This document shows, in pieces, positions 44,479 to 54,052 of a stretch of DNA of 64,000 bases. Made by a program: the position numbers and the translations under genes. Below the pieces are notes generated by a model. That model made no database searches and was not told where the DNA came from. It saw only the letters and a list, made by a program, of their open reading frames with translations. Position 1 is the first letter of the stretch, and every line of letters starts with the position of its first letter. The DNA is taken from contig NZ_FSRG01000007.1 in NCBI RefSeq assembly GCF_900129975.1, positions 155,763 through 219,762 of the forward strand, written 5' to 3'. The stretch is from Halodesulfovibrio marinisediminis DSM 17456 (GTDB lineage: Bacteria; Desulfobacterota; Desulfovibrionia; Desulfovibrionales; Desulfovibrionaceae).

Positions 44479-44599
44479 TGGGCAATTTTCGGACGTCATG
44501 GAGGTTGAAAAGTGAAGAACTCGAAGTCAGTAAGGAATATTTAAAAGTTAGTAAGTAAAATATGGAAAAGGTTGTTATATGGTCAATCATATTTAACTT

Positions 44600-44619
44600 T
44601 GTATAATAACGTGTATAAT
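44600..44619 (+). promoter_or_regulatory. right TGTATAAT repeats, candidate integrase arm sites
   Basis: TGTATAAT at 44600-44607 and GTGTATAAT at 44611-44619, direct, matching the left-end repeats. Confidence 0.5.
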
Positions 44620-44668
44620 CAGTTTTCATGAAGCCAATGATACCAAGGTCTAAGAGGTCAAAGGTATA

Positions 44669-44678
44669 ATAAATCGAC
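44669..44678 (+). repeat. attR core
   Basis: ATAAATCGAC, second copy of the 10-bp core; terL resumes within it. Confidence 0.8.
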
Positions 44679-45954
44679 GATTATCACCTTCGGTCTCACC
44701 ATTCAAAATATTCTCGTTAATCCAGAAGTCACTGTTGGTATTTTTTCGCACACACGTCCTATCGCGAAAGGTTTTTTAAACCAGATTAAGTATGAATTTG
44801 AGCAGAATGAAGTGCTCAAACGCTGCTATCCGGAGATCCTTTGGGAATCGCCTAAACGAGAATCGCCTCGGTGGTCTGTTGATAGCGGTATCGTTGTTCG
44901 CAGGAAGAAGAATCCGAAAGAAGCTACTGTTGAAGCATGGGGGCTCGTGGATGGACAACCGACAGGTAAGCACTTTGAAATCCTTGTGTACGACGATGTT
45001 GTGACTCGTGATTCGGTGTCAACTCCGGAAATGATCAGTAAGGTAACAGAATGCTGGGCGCTTTCATTGAATCTTGGAATGCATGGTGGAAAGCAGCGTT
45101 ACATCGGCACCCGCTATCATTTTAATGACACCTATAAAACCATAATGGAACGGCGGGGTGCTGAACCGCGTATTTATGCTGCTACGGAAAATGGAAAAAC
45201 AGATGGTACACCGGTGTTTTTACCGCCTGAAGAGTTAGCAAAAAAACGCAGGCAGATGGGGCCGTATGTTTTCGGTTGTCAGATGTTACAAGACCCTAAG
45301 GCGGACAGTGTGCAGGGATTTAAGGAAGAGTGGCTACGGTATTGGCAGCCTTCAGAGCCTGCCCACTGGGAAGGCATGAATCGGTATATCGTGATTGACC
45401 CTGCCGGTGAGAAGAAGGTGGGCAGTGATTATACAGTCATGTTGGTAATAGGGCTTGCTGAAGATGGCAACTACTACCTTATCGGTGGAGTGCGTGATCG
45501 TATGAATTTAACTGAACGAGCTTCATGTCTGTTTTCATTACATCGTCAGTATCGGCCTGTCGCTGTTGGTTATGAACGGTACGGCATGCAGGCAGATATC
45601 GAACATCTGCGGTTTGAAATGCAGAATAGGAACTATCGGTTTGACGTGGTTGAGCTTGGTGGTGCTGTTCCAAAAAAAGATAGGATAGGCAAGTTAATTC
45701 CGTTGTTTGAGCAAGGACGTATGTATTTACCAGTGCGAGCACCTTTTAGAGATCAAGAGGGGACGTGGCGGGATTTAACCAAAGAGTTTGTTTCTGATGA
45801 ATATATGGCGTTTCCTGTGAGTTCTCATGATGACATGCTGGATTGTATGGCTCGAATTTTAGAGCCTGTGCTTGGAGTTGAATTTCCTTCAGCATTGAAT
45901 CTAAGGTTAGTACAGAATGAGTTAGGAAATATGGAGTATGACTTGTATGCATGA
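44671..45954 (+). pseudogene. terL: phage terminase large subunit, C-terminal fragment
   Basis: Continues terL in frame: KSTIITFGLTIQNILVNPEV, Walker B ILVYDDVVTRDSV, then the RNase H-like nuclease domain with metal-binding residues in IVIDPAGEKKVGSDYTVM, VGYERYG and SSHDDMLDC. It has no start of its own; element DNA with no usable ribosome site precedes it. With the first fragment it makes a complete TerL of 508 residues, of the Bordetella BPP-1-like or T7-like podovirus type. Its stop overlaps the next gene. Confidence 0.9.
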
Positions 45955-46513
45955 TTCTTTAGAAGTGTTAACTGGAAGATATGAAATTAGAGCCCATATT
46001 CCTAATTTTACAAATTGTTTAAACGAACAAGAGTTAGCAATTATTTGGAAAAAACTGTGTGATGAGCGGAAAAAAAAGATTGTTTTTTACGATGGTGAAA
46101 TCACTACGGAAGAAGAATTTATTCAATTTATGCAGGATGATATGAACTATGTGTATGCTGTTTATGAGAGGGGGGAAGTCTTGGCTTTGGTCTGGCTGAA
46201 CAACTTTCTTGGGCGGTGTGCAATGATGCATTTTACAATGTTTTACAATTCTAAGGGGAAAGAGCAAGGTACTGCACTGTTTTTATTGAATTTTATGCTT
46301 TTTTCGCAACATGAGGGGCAATATTGCTTTGATGCCTTCTATGGCCTTACTCCTCGTGTGTATCGACATGTTTTAAGCTTTATTAAAAAGTTGGGGTTTC
46401 GATTAGTGACAGAGATGCCTTCATCAGTTTTTTTTCAAAAAAAAGAAAAAAAATGCCTCAAAAGTGCAGTTTTATCGATTATACGCCGTGAGTATCTTAA
46501 CATATTAGAATAA
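45947..46513 (+). CDS. GNAT-like phage-associated protein
   Basis: 188 residues, start ATG 45947 overlapping the terL stop by eight bases (GGAG ten bases upstream). It has the look of the GNAT-like proteins of podoviruses (YAVYERGEVLALVWL, YNSKGKEQGTALFLLNFML, YRHVLSFIKKLGFRL), similar in outline to the Gp13-like protein at 58885. Coupled to terL, so it belongs to the phage unit. Basic tail. Family membership is tentative. Confidence 0.6.
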   Translation: MHDSLEVLTGRYEIRAHIPNFTNCLNEQELAIIWKKLCDERKKKIVFYDGEITTEEEFIQFMQDDMNYVYAVYERGEVLALVWLNNFLGRCAMMHFTMFYNSKGKEQGTALFLLNFMLFSQHEGQYCFDAFYGLTPRVYRHVLSFIKKLGFRLVTEMPSSVFFQKKEKKCLKSAVLSIIRREYLNILE

Positions 46514-46960
46514 CGTGAAAAGATGCTAAAAGGATGAGCTTGTGAAAAAACTCATTTACACTGTAACTGCCTGAAAAGATATGTTATTTGGCTGGTTATG
46601 TGACCAACTTATTTCGACCAATTACGGAGATTTCAACAAAAAAGCAAAAAAAGGCATCTTGCTTGACCATTCAGTGTGCAAATCTAAAAAGTCAGTATGT
46701 TGACGAAATAGTAAAACAGCGTAACATGGCTCATGATTCGTTTTAGTCGAATGGGCTTTAGTATTTTGACTTGGTCGGGCGAGCTGTACTGGGACTTGCA
46801 GCTTTCTGACTAGTGGCTAGACCCATATTCTCGAATTATTTCGAGAAGGTATTAAGTCATAGCTGCGGGTGACGGATGAAGGTCTGTTGTCCCTGTGCAC
46901 GTTTTTAGCCGCTCTATATGTTGAGTGTAAAAGCGTGAAAGAAGCGACAGGAGTATGCTG
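46514..46960. other. boundary gap between phage unit and host genes
   Basis: 447 bases, no gene. Short inverted repeats (AGCTG / CAGCT near 46789-46805; TTCTCGA / TCGAGAA near 46831-46848). No glycine riboswitch or other known leader was recognised, although alanine symporter genes often have one. The 5' part may hold the 3' boundary of the phage unit. Confidence 0.35.
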
Positions 46961-48340
46961 ATGGAAAGCTTTATGTCATGGCTGGAGATGATCGACGGAT
47001 GGGTATGGGGTCCTGTAATGCTGACTCTGTTGGTAGGTACTGGTCTTTTGCTCACAATTATGCTGAAAGGTTTGCAGTTTAGAAAGCTTGGCTATTCTCT
47101 CTATCTGGCGCTTATTAAGCGTAAAGATGATGATGCAGAAGAAGGGGATATTACTAACTTTGAAGCTTTAATGACCGCTCTTTCTGCAACTGTTGGAACC
47201 GGTAACATTGCTGGTGTTGCTACTGCGATTGCCGTTGGTGGTCCAGGCGCATTGTTCTGGATGTGGATTACCGGCCTTGTTGGTATGGCTACCAAATTCG
47301 GTGAGGCCGTACTTGCTGTAAAATACCGCGTTAAAGATGAGAATGGCGAAATGTGTGGTGGTCCAATGTACTACATCGCACGTGGTCTTGGTTGGAAAGG
47401 CCTGGGTTCTGCTTTCGCATTCTTTGCAGCTGTTGCTGCCTTCGGTATCGGTAACATGGTACAGTCTAACTCTGTAGCACTTGCTGTTAAAGACACCTTC
47501 GGTATTGATCCATTCATTGTTGGTGTAGCTCTCGCTGTTTTGACTGCTCTCGTAGTTCTTGGTGGTATTAAGTCTATTGGTAAAGTTACCTCTATCCTTA
47601 TTCCGATCATGATTGTATTCTACGTTGGTGGTGCTCTGTTTATTCTTCTTACAAACGTTGAAAAAATCGGCCCTGCTTTCGGCCTTGTTTTCGAATACGC
47701 ATTTAACCCTGTTGCAGCTACTGGTGGCTTTGCTGGCGCAACTGTTGCTGCAGCTATTCGTTTTGGTGTTGCACGTGGTGTGTTCTCCAACGAATCCGGT
47801 CTTGGTTCTGCTCCAATTGCTGCGGCAGCAGCACAAACCAAGCACCCTGTAGATCAGGCTCTCGTTTCCATGACTCAGACCTTCATCGATACAATCGTTA
47901 TCTGTACCATGACTGGTCTTGTAATTATCATGTTTAACTGGGATTCCGGTCTTACTAGTTCTTCCCTTACTACTGAAGCATTCCGTCTCGGTTTTGAAGG
48001 TGGACAGTACATCGTAACCATTGGTCTCATTCTCTTCGCATACTCCACCATTCTTGGTTGGTGTTACTACGGTGAGAAATCTATTGAATACCTCCTTGGT
48101 GCTGGCGCAATTAAACCTTACCGCCTTGTGTACATTGCAGCTATTCTCTTTGGTTCTGTACAGAAAGTAGGTCTGGTTTGGACATTGGCAGACATATTCA
48201 ACGGTCTCATGGCTCTTCCAAACTTGATTGGCCTTATCTTCCTCAGCCCTGTTATTGTTCGCGAAACCCGTGAATACTTTGCAATGAAAGAAGGTATTGC
48301 ACCTGAAGCATTGCTTCAGGCAGAAGACACAAACAAATAA
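46961..48340 (+). CDS. sodium:alanine symporter (AGCS family)
   Basis: About 459 residues, 10-11 membrane helices. Family motifs: [25 protein letters not shown] near the N-terminus, [29 protein letters not shown] and [15 protein letters not shown]. Imports alanine or glycine with Na+. The ATG at 46961 has AGGAG seven bases upstream; the ATG two codons earlier is too close. Host gene, codon use more GC-rich than the flanking phage unit. Confidence 0.92.
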   Translation: MESFMSWLEMIDGWVWGPVMLTLLVGTGLLLTIMLKGLQFRKLGYSLYLALIKRKDDDAEEGDITNFEALMTALSATVGTGNIAGVATAIAVGGPGALFWMWITGLVGMATKFGEAVLAVKYRVKDENGEMCGGPMYYIARGLGWKGLGSAFAFFAAVAAFGIGNMVQSNSVALAVKDTFGIDPFIVGVALAVLTALVVLGGIKSIGKVTSILIPIMIVFYVGGALFILLTNVEKIGPAFGLVFEYAFNPVAATGGFAGATVAAAIRFGVARGVFSNESGLGSAPIAAAAAQTKHPVDQALVSMTQTFIDTIVICTMTGLVIIMFNWDSGLTSSSLTTEAFRLGFEGGQYIVTIGLILFAYSTILGWCYYGEKSIEYLLGAGAIKPYRLVYIAAILFGSVQKVGLVWTLADIFNGLMALPNLIGLIFLSPVIVRETREYFAMKEGIAPEALLQAEDTNK

Positions 48341-48357
48341 TTAACTGAACAAGTAGA

Positions 48358-48393
48358 AAAGCCCCTTCTGAATTCTCAGAAGGGGCTTTTTTT
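48358..48393 (+). terminator. terminator after symporter
   Basis: AAGCCCCTTCTGA / TCAGAAGGGGCTT stem, T7. Confidence 0.9.
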
Positions 48394-48620
48394 GTCACAA
48401 AAAAGAATTGCTGCGGTGACATAGAGAAGTGTGTGACCTGATACTGCTAGAGTTCTACTGTAACTTTTGAAATAAATTGATAACGAAGATATAAAGCTAT
48501 GTTGAGTTAGATGTACATAGCTTGCCGTGCGCGGAAAGCTATAAGTTGTTTTGAAGAATTCAGCTTTTTGAAGTTCTTATTTAATCGTCGGAACTTGTAA
48601 CTCTTAGGGAGAAGTGAGCA

Positions 48621-49685
48621 ATGAAAAAAAGTACAAATCGTCGTCAATTTCTTCAGGCTGGTGCTTTTACACTGATGGGGATGTCTTTAATGGGAAGCAA
48701 AGCTTTTGCTGCTCCAAGTAAAACAGGCTTTGCTCCAGTACGTTTTGGTGTGATCTCTGATCCGCATCTTGATATTAAAGGTAAAAACGGCATGAAGATG
48801 AGCGCAGCAAGTGTGGATTGCGTTCGTCAGGCCGTGAACGGACTTAATCAGGAAAAAGAATTATCTTTTGTAGTTGTTACTGGGGACTTGCTTCTTGATG
48901 GTGAAAAGCAGAATGCAGAAGCTATTAAAGAATTATTGGATACTTTGAAGGTGCCGTATTTTGTTATTGCTGGTAACCACGATTTTGTTCCTGTAAATCC
49001 CGCGAAGCATCGTGGTGGCTTTGATTATCTCACTATTGAAGAGTTCGTTAAGTTTTTTGAAGGCAAAGGCTATGATGGTTCTGGTAAGCGGTACTGGGCA
49101 CATTCTATTGTTCCTGGTCTGCGTATTATTGGTCTTGATGCCAACCTGCCTCATGAAGAAAAGAAATGGGGTGGTGTGCTCCCGCAGGAACAGTTGGAGT
49201 GGCTTGATAAGCAGCTGACAGAGCACAAAGACGAAATGAATATCGTATTCATGCATCACAATGTTATTCCTTGGTCCAGTGATGAACTGAAGGGCGGTCC
49301 GAAGCAGTGGTTCTGTGTGGACAATGCTGAAGCAGTTCGTGCGGTATTGGAAAAACATGCTGAAGCAGCACCGCTTATGATTACAGGGCATCGTCATATT
49401 GGCATGCGTGTGAATGAGCTTGCTGGCGTGAACTATATGGTTGCCCCGTCTGCTAACACACACCCTATGCGATACTCTGTCTTGACGGTATCACCGGAGG
49501 CGGTGACATGGAAAACTCCTATGGTAGGTGTTCCTGAATCAGTACATGTTGAGGCTCGTAGTAATTTGCTAGGCGCGAAATGGTGGCGTGAAACTCAGTA
49601 TGCAGAACGCAGTGGAACGAATGATGTTGAGGTTCTTGAATTCTACGAAAAAAATTCTCAGAGAATCGGTACAAAGATACTTTAG
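48621..49685 (+). CDS. Tat-exported metallophosphoesterase
   Basis: 354 residues, calcineurin-like fold. A twin-arginine signal (STNRRQFLQAGAFTLMG) ends near AFA. Metal ligands: SDPHLD, VVTGDLLLDGE, AGNHDF, MHHNVIPW and TGHRHIG, all present. Periplasmic phosphodiesterase or phosphatase of unknown substrate (the GlpQ/CpdA-type class). Host gene. Confidence 0.88.
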   Translation: MKKSTNRRQFLQAGAFTLMGMSLMGSKAFAAPSKTGFAPVRFGVISDPHLDIKGKNGMKMSAASVDCVRQAVNGLNQEKELSFVVVTGDLLLDGEKQNAEAIKELLDTLKVPYFVIAGNHDFVPVNPAKHRGGFDYLTIEEFVKFFEGKGYDGSGKRYWAHSIVPGLRIIGLDANLPHEEKKWGGVLPQEQLEWLDKQLTEHKDEMNIVFMHHNVIPWSSDELKGGPKQWFCVDNAEAVRAVLEKHAEAAPLMITGHRHIGMRVNELAGVNYMVAPSANTHPMRYSVLTVSPEAVTWKTPMVGVPESVHVEARSNLLGAKWWRETQYAERSGTNDVEVLEFYEKNSQRIGTKIL

Positions 49686-49713
49686 CTACTTATTAGTCCG
49701 ATTTATGGTATGA

Positions 49714-49750
49714 AAAAGCCCCGCAGAAAATTTCTGCGGGGCTTTTATTT
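49714..49750. terminator. bidirectional terminator
   Basis: AAGCCCCGCAGAAA / TTTCTGCGGGGCTT stem with flanking A and T tracts, between convergent genes. Confidence 0.85.
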
Positions 49751-49767
49751 AGCAATGTAAGCAAACT

Positions 49768-51132
49768 TTATAAGGCTGCTTTAGCAAGAGCTTCTGGGGT
49801 CAGTGACGCCAGTGTTTCTGTCATCACACGTTGCTGTGCAACCTGTAAGAATAAACGTACCTGAGAGAGTTTAAACTGAGCAAGTTCAACACCCTCAAGC
49901 TTGGAAGGGCGAGGCAGTTGCGCTGTAAGCGGATTAACTGCTTTACCATTCTTGCGCACTTCAAAATGTAAGTGCGGTCCAGTGGAACGACCTGTATTCC
50001 CAACATACCCGATAATATCACCAGCTTTTACTTTGCTGCCGCGCTTGAGCCCTTTTTTGAACTTTCGCATATGTGAGTATGTTGTCTGGGTGGATTTATC
50101 GTGACGGAGGCTGATGTGGTTACCAAATCCGCCTTTGCGTCCAATAAAGTCAATTGTACCGTCTGCCACAGCATAAATGGGGGTCCCCCGTCGTGCTGCG
50201 TAATCTACTCCTTTATGCATCAATCTGCGCTTAAGGACAGGGTGGCGACGGTAACCGAACTTGGAAGAAAGGCGAGCATTCTTAACAGGTTCGATTTTTC
50301 CTTTGCTGACAGTGGTGTTCCCGTTTGCGTCGTAGTACGATCCTCCTGATTCTCCTTCAAAGTAGTAGAGTTGCAGGGCTGGGGTTTTTCCTAAACGAAC
50401 GTACTGGATACGCGGGGCAATGCCAGAGGCTTTTGGGTAGACTTCGTAAATAACTTCAAAGTCTTTATTAGCAATGGTTTTTCTAGTTAGTTTCTTTCTC
50501 TTCGCTAACAGCTTTTCGGCTTGTTTTGCCAGAGAGGCCGGGAGTCCAAAATGCTGTGCATCTTTAACAAATGAGTTCTTGATGACACCTACAACGTACT
50601 GCAATTTTCCCTTGTACTGAGTACGCTCGACGCCAGCTTTGTACGTGCCGTTTGGCTGCAATCTTACAGCAAAACGTTTGGTTTTGTTAAGCTGTACACT
50701 GAGCTGCACTAATTCCTTTCTTTTTGTTTTTGGAATCTTGCGCAGTGATAGGGTGATAGTTTCCCCTACGTCGAATCGGAAAGCCTTTTGTTTTAATGTG
50801 GTAGCAACGATTTGACGCTGTTGCTTTAGCGGAACGCCAGCTTTTTTGAGCACCCCATACAGGGTGTCCCCTCTTTTTACTGTAACCTTTTTGGTAATGA
50901 GTTGTTCGTTGGCGAAATCTGGGAGCTGCTCCGTAGGGAGCGGCTTTTTGGGATTACCTTGTTCTAAACCGTTTAAGAGATAGGAAAGATCGTAACGTTT
51001 AGTTATAGATGCGGTACTAGTCGCAGAAGCGTTTGCAAGATTAGGGAGTGCAAGTAGTGAAGTAAATAGTAGTAACGCGACGGTAAAAAACAGATAATCC
51101 TTTTTTTGTTTGGTTAAAAAATAGCTTTTCAT
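49768..51132 (-). CDS. M23 family murein endopeptidase (LysM/OapA-like)
   Basis: About 454 residues. An N-terminal signal anchor (KKDYLFFTVALLLFTSLLAL, near 10-30), a LysM/OapA-like region (TVKRGDTLYGVLKKAG), a Csd3-type linker, and the M23 peptidase with zinc ligands in HKGVDYAARRGTPIYA, HM (YSHM) and GPHLHFEV. Cleaves peptidoglycan crosslinks. The ATG at 51132 is preferred over a TTG at 51153. Host gene, reading away from the phage module. Confidence 0.88.
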   Translation of the reverse strand: MKSYFLTKQKKDYLFFTVALLLFTSLLALPNLANASATSTASITKRYDLSYLLNGLEQGNPKKPLPTEQLPDFANEQLITKKVTVKRGDTLYGVLKKAGVPLKQQRQIVATTLKQKAFRFDVGETITLSLRKIPKTKRKELVQLSVQLNKTKRFAVRLQPNGTYKAGVERTQYKGKLQYVVGVIKNSFVKDAQHFGLPASLAKQAEKLLAKRKKLTRKTIANKDFEVIYEVYPKASGIAPRIQYVRLGKTPALQLYYFEGESGGSYYDANGNTTVSKGKIEPVKNARLSSKFGYRRHPVLKRRLMHKGVDYAARRGTPIYAVADGTIDFIGRKGGFGNHISLRHDKSTQTTYSHMRKFKKGLKRGSKVKAGDIIGYVGNTGRSTGPHLHFEVRKNGKAVNPLTAQLPRPSKLEGVELAQFKLSQVRLFLQVAQQRVMTETLASLTPEALAKAAL

Positions 51133-51576
51133 AAGTGTTTTCTCGTTTCCCAATGCTCGGAGTGCACTACTTGCTTCGATGATACTTGTCTACCCCTTCT
51201 TTTTTGGGTGAAATTATACACAGTTGAATAGCTGTAACGTTATTCCGATTATAATCATCATCGCATTGTTTACATTTTTTAACATTATGCAGGTGAGTAT
51301 TCTCTTTTATATGGCGTCCACCCTTCTCTCGCATGTATGGAACCATGTCATCACCCTCGTATCACCCTTGTTTCACTGAATTTGAAAAAAATATGCATTA
51401 GAGTCGCCCTGCGTGCTGAGCACAGGGCGTTTTTGTTTTTGTGTCAGTATTTTTACAGGGTAGAGATGCTGCCGGTTGGCTATTTTGATGTGATCATACT
51501 TGGCGAAGTTGGTTAGATCGGTTGATGGTTAGAATTAGTACAACCGGCAGTTATTCAAATTGTAAGGAGAGTTGAG
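51133..51576. other. gap before phage structural module
   Basis: 444 bases without a gene. It holds a strong rightward terminator-like hairpin (51403-51440) although no + strand gene lies upstream. A short transcript could end there; otherwise it insulates the phage module from host transcription. No clear promoter seen. Confidence 0.4.
51403..51440 (+). terminator. terminator-like hairpin before phage module
   Basis: CGCCCTG / CAGGGCG stem with inner GTGC / GCAC pairing and a T5 tract. Confidence 0.7.
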
Positions 51577-51804
51577 ATGGGCGGAGGAAAAGGAAAGATT
51601 TCTGTTTCAGCGCCACCACCAGCACCTGTGCCTCCTGCGGCTCCACCGGTGCAGGAACAGAATACTGTGAGTAAGACTGAGATGTATTCCAGCATCACAA
51701 GCCGTCAGGCTGGTAAGGACAGCAGACGAGCAACTATTTTGACAGGTAGCCAGGGGGATGAGTCGGAGGCGCAGCTGAAGAAAAGTACCCTGCTTGGTAG
51801 CTAA
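51577..51804 (+). CDS. small Pro-rich phage protein
   Basis: 75 residues: Gly start, Pro/Ala-rich N-terminal segment (APPPAPVPPAAPPV) then a short charged part ending STLLGS. Small proteins of this kind often precede the portal gene in BPP-1- and T7-like phages. AAGGAG precedes the ATG. No catalytic motif. Confidence 0.65.
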   Translation: MGGGKGKISVSAPPPAPVPPAAPPVQEQNTVSKTEMYSSITSRQAGKDSRRATILTGSQGDESEAQLKKSTLLGS

Positions 51805-51868
51805 GATTACGGAGGCCTGTCCTGAGGAGCCGTAATGGCAGTTCGGAGAATAGGCAGAAGGAAGGATT

Positions 51869-53599
51869 ATGTCCCAATCATTATTAAAGGCCGTCAGAAC
51901 TACGAGCGCGTTTTTGGAGGCGCAGAAGCAAGACTGGGAACCTGCATGGCGGGATGTGGCGCATTATATTGTGCCGCATAAGGGGACTTTTGGTTTTTCA
52001 GACTCTGGAAGCACTTCTCGGTTCAGTAAGAAGATTATTGATGGAACGGCATCTAGGTCAATCCGCATTCTTGCAGCAGGAATGCAGAGTGGGCTTACGT
52101 CTCCGGCGCAGCCGTGGTTCAGGCTGCGACTCGTGGATAGGGATTTGATGGAGTATGCACCGGTACGTTTGTGGCTCGATGCTGTTGAGAACCGCATTTA
52201 CAACGAACTGGCACATGCAGGGTTTTATCAGGCAGCCCACAGTATGTACTCCGAGCTCGCAGCATTCGGCTCAGCAAATATGTACATGGCGTCGGATGAG
52301 AAAAGACCTTTCAGTTTTTCTTGTTTGACATGCGGTGAGTACGCATGGGCGTCAGACCGTTATGGAAAAATAGACACCGTGCTTCGCCGCACAAAAATGA
52401 CTGTTCGTCAGGTGGCAGCACTGTTTGGTGAGGAGGGTTTGTCCGCAACTGCCCGACGAATGCTGGCACGTGATCCGTACAATATGATTGAGGTTGGGCA
52501 CCTTGTTTGCCCGCGAGAGGGGAAAAGCATTGTTGTTTCTGGGAAAAGCAAACCATTTTTCGTGGGTAAGAAAAACATGCCGTGGGCATCCATTACATTT
52601 GAAATGGGAACAGACGCGACCACAGTCTTGAATGAAAGTGGCTTTATGGAATTCCCTCATTTGTGCGGTAGATGGGATGTAACAGGCATGGATACTTACG
52701 GGTATTCACCGGCAATGGATGTAATGCCGGATGTAAAGATGCTTCAGGAAATGGCAAAGAGCCAATTGCTTGCGGTGCATAAGGTGGTGAATCCGCCAAT
52801 GCGTGTACCAGCGGGCTATAAGCAGCGTCTGAATCTTATTCCGGGTGCACAGAACTTTGTAAACAGCACACAGCAGGATGCGGTTTCTCCGCTGTATCAA
52901 ATTAATCCTGATATTCAGGCTGTTTCTTATAAGATAGATGATGTGCGCCGAGGTATCCGCGAAGGCTTTTTTAATGACCTGTTCTTAATGTTCACGGGAG
53001 AAGGGCGCAGCAATATCACCGCAACAGAGGTGCTTGAGCGTAGTCAGGAAAAGATGGTCATGCTCGGACCGGTCATAGAGAGACATCAGACAGAAATCCT
53101 TGATCCGTTGCTGGCGCGAATGCTTGGTGTTCTCCAGCGTAGCGGAAGAATGCCGGAAGCTCCACCGGAGTTGGATGGCAGAGCGCTGGAAGTAGAGTAC
53201 GTGTCTGTGCTTGCTCAGGCGCAGAAGCTTGCAGGCTCTAATGCAATCCGCCAGTTGACGGAACAGGTTGGAAGAATGGCGACAGTGGCCCCGTCAGTTC
53301 TCGATAAATTGGATTTTGATCAATGTGTGGATGAGCTTGCTTCTACAGCAGGTGTCCCGGCACGGGTTCTCAGGTCTGATGAAGATGTTGCGGCGCGACG
53401 TGAGGCTGCAAGGGCTCAAGCTACAGAGCTTCAAGCTCCGGAACAAATTGAAAAGATGGCAAGTGCTGTTTCTTCTGTTGTGGGAGCTACTAAAGAGTCT
53501 CCTGAACTTCTTGAAATGGTTGGTTCTGTAGTTGGCAGTGGAACGGACGTGAAGTCACAGAAACTGCTTAAGGAAGCTCTGACATTCACTGGACGGTAG
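51869..53599 (+). CDS. portal (head-tail connector) protein
   Basis: 576 residues. Podovirus head-tail connector type: EPAWRDVAHYIVPHKGTFGF near the start and IDGTASRSIRILAAGMQSGLTSPAQPWFRL, with the later GRSNITATEVLERSQEKMVMLGPVIERHQTEILDPLL typical of the family (PF12236-like). It forms the dodecameric DNA entry ring. GAAGGA precedes the ATG. Confidence 0.9.
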   Translation: MSQSLLKAVRTTSAFLEAQKQDWEPAWRDVAHYIVPHKGTFGFSDSGSTSRFSKKIIDGTASRSIRILAAGMQSGLTSPAQPWFRLRLVDRDLMEYAPVRLWLDAVENRIYNELAHAGFYQAAHSMYSELAAFGSANMYMASDEKRPFSFSCLTCGEYAWASDRYGKIDTVLRRTKMTVRQVAALFGEEGLSATARRMLARDPYNMIEVGHLVCPREGKSIVVSGKSKPFFVGKKNMPWASITFEMGTDATTVLNESGFMEFPHLCGRWDVTGMDTYGYSPAMDVMPDVKMLQEMAKSQLLAVHKVVNPPMRVPAGYKQRLNLIPGAQNFVNSTQQDAVSPLYQINPDIQAVSYKIDDVRRGIREGFFNDLFLMFTGEGRSNITATEVLERSQEKMVMLGPVIERHQTEILDPLLARMLGVLQRSGRMPEAPPELDGRALEVEYVSVLAQAQKLAGSNAIRQLTEQVGRMATVAPSVLDKLDFDQCVDELASTAGVPARVLRSDEDVAARREAARAQATELQAPEQIEKMASAVSSVVGATKESPELLEMVGSVVGSGTDVKSQKLLKEALTFTGR

Positions 53600-53613
53600 A
53601 CTGTGGAGAGAAA

Positions 53614-53991
53614 ATGCAGACAGATACAGAACTGCAAGGGCTGTGTGAATTGAGTGAAACAGAACTCTCGCGGCTATTAGCAGAAGACTATGGTGTGGAA
53701 CAGGCACGAAGCGCAGACGCAGAGACTCGGATTATTTCGTATTTACAAGATTTACGGGAAGTGCTGCGCCTTGAATCTGGAGCAGGGGTGCGAGTGCTGC
53801 GCATGTGGCTGGATGAGGCATGTATGAATAACAGGCTTGCACGGGATGAGCATATGCGGGAGCGGGTGGCTCTATTGGAGTATGCGCGTGACCGCATGGC
53901 GGATGTCGCATTGGCTGATCCGGTATGCCACGTGCGATTGCAACTCCAGTTTTCTCAGGAGTGGGCGGCAACTGGGAACAGCGGAATGTAA
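53614..53991 (+). CDS. hypothetical phage protein
   Basis: 125 residues, acidic N-terminus then helical Arg/Ala-rich. Good ribosome site GGAGAG, 14 bases after the portal gene, so cotranscribed. Position between portal and scaffold is used in related phages for accessory or adaptor proteins. No family recognised. Confidence 0.6.
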   Translation: MQTDTELQGLCELSETELSRLLAEDYGVEQARSADAETRIISYLQDLREVLRLESGAGVRVLRMWLDEACMNNRLARDEHMRERVALLEYARDRMADVALADPVCHVRLQLQFSQEWAATGNSGM

Positions 53992-54052
53992 CTAGCGGTT
54001 GGGATAACAATGAACGGAACTCGGTAGCACCGTCGAAAACGGGAGGGTAGAT

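Larger units (their letters stand above)
44380..44670. other. right end of the element
   Basis: 291 bases without a convincing gene (a 75-codon minus-strand frame lacks a ribosome site and crosses the repeats). It holds a terminator (44445-44478) and two TGTATAAT repeats, then attR. Confidence 0.5.
29622..44678. mobile_element. 15.05-kb integrative element (satellite-like) inserted in terL
   Basis: Bounded by the 10-bp direct repeat ATAAATCGAC (29622-29631 and 44669-44678), which continues as T/G-ATT. The flanking terL halves join in frame. Contents: AlpA-like protein and tyrosine integrase at the left end, a restriction-modification-Vsr cassette, a primase-helicase, a second short recombinase, RepO-like, Ros/MucR and XRE regulators, and small unknown genes. 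No virion gene lies inside, so it resembles a phage satellite or integrative plasmid rather than a full prophage. It is visibly more AT-rich than the host genes. Confidence 0.9.

Noticed and set aside
44402..44629. 75-codon minus-strand frame at the element's right end
   Set aside because: Overlaps the terminator and the TGTATAAT repeats; no ribosome site.
46514..46954. Possible glycine riboswitch before the alanine symporter
   Set aside because: None of the conserved aptamer boxes are present.
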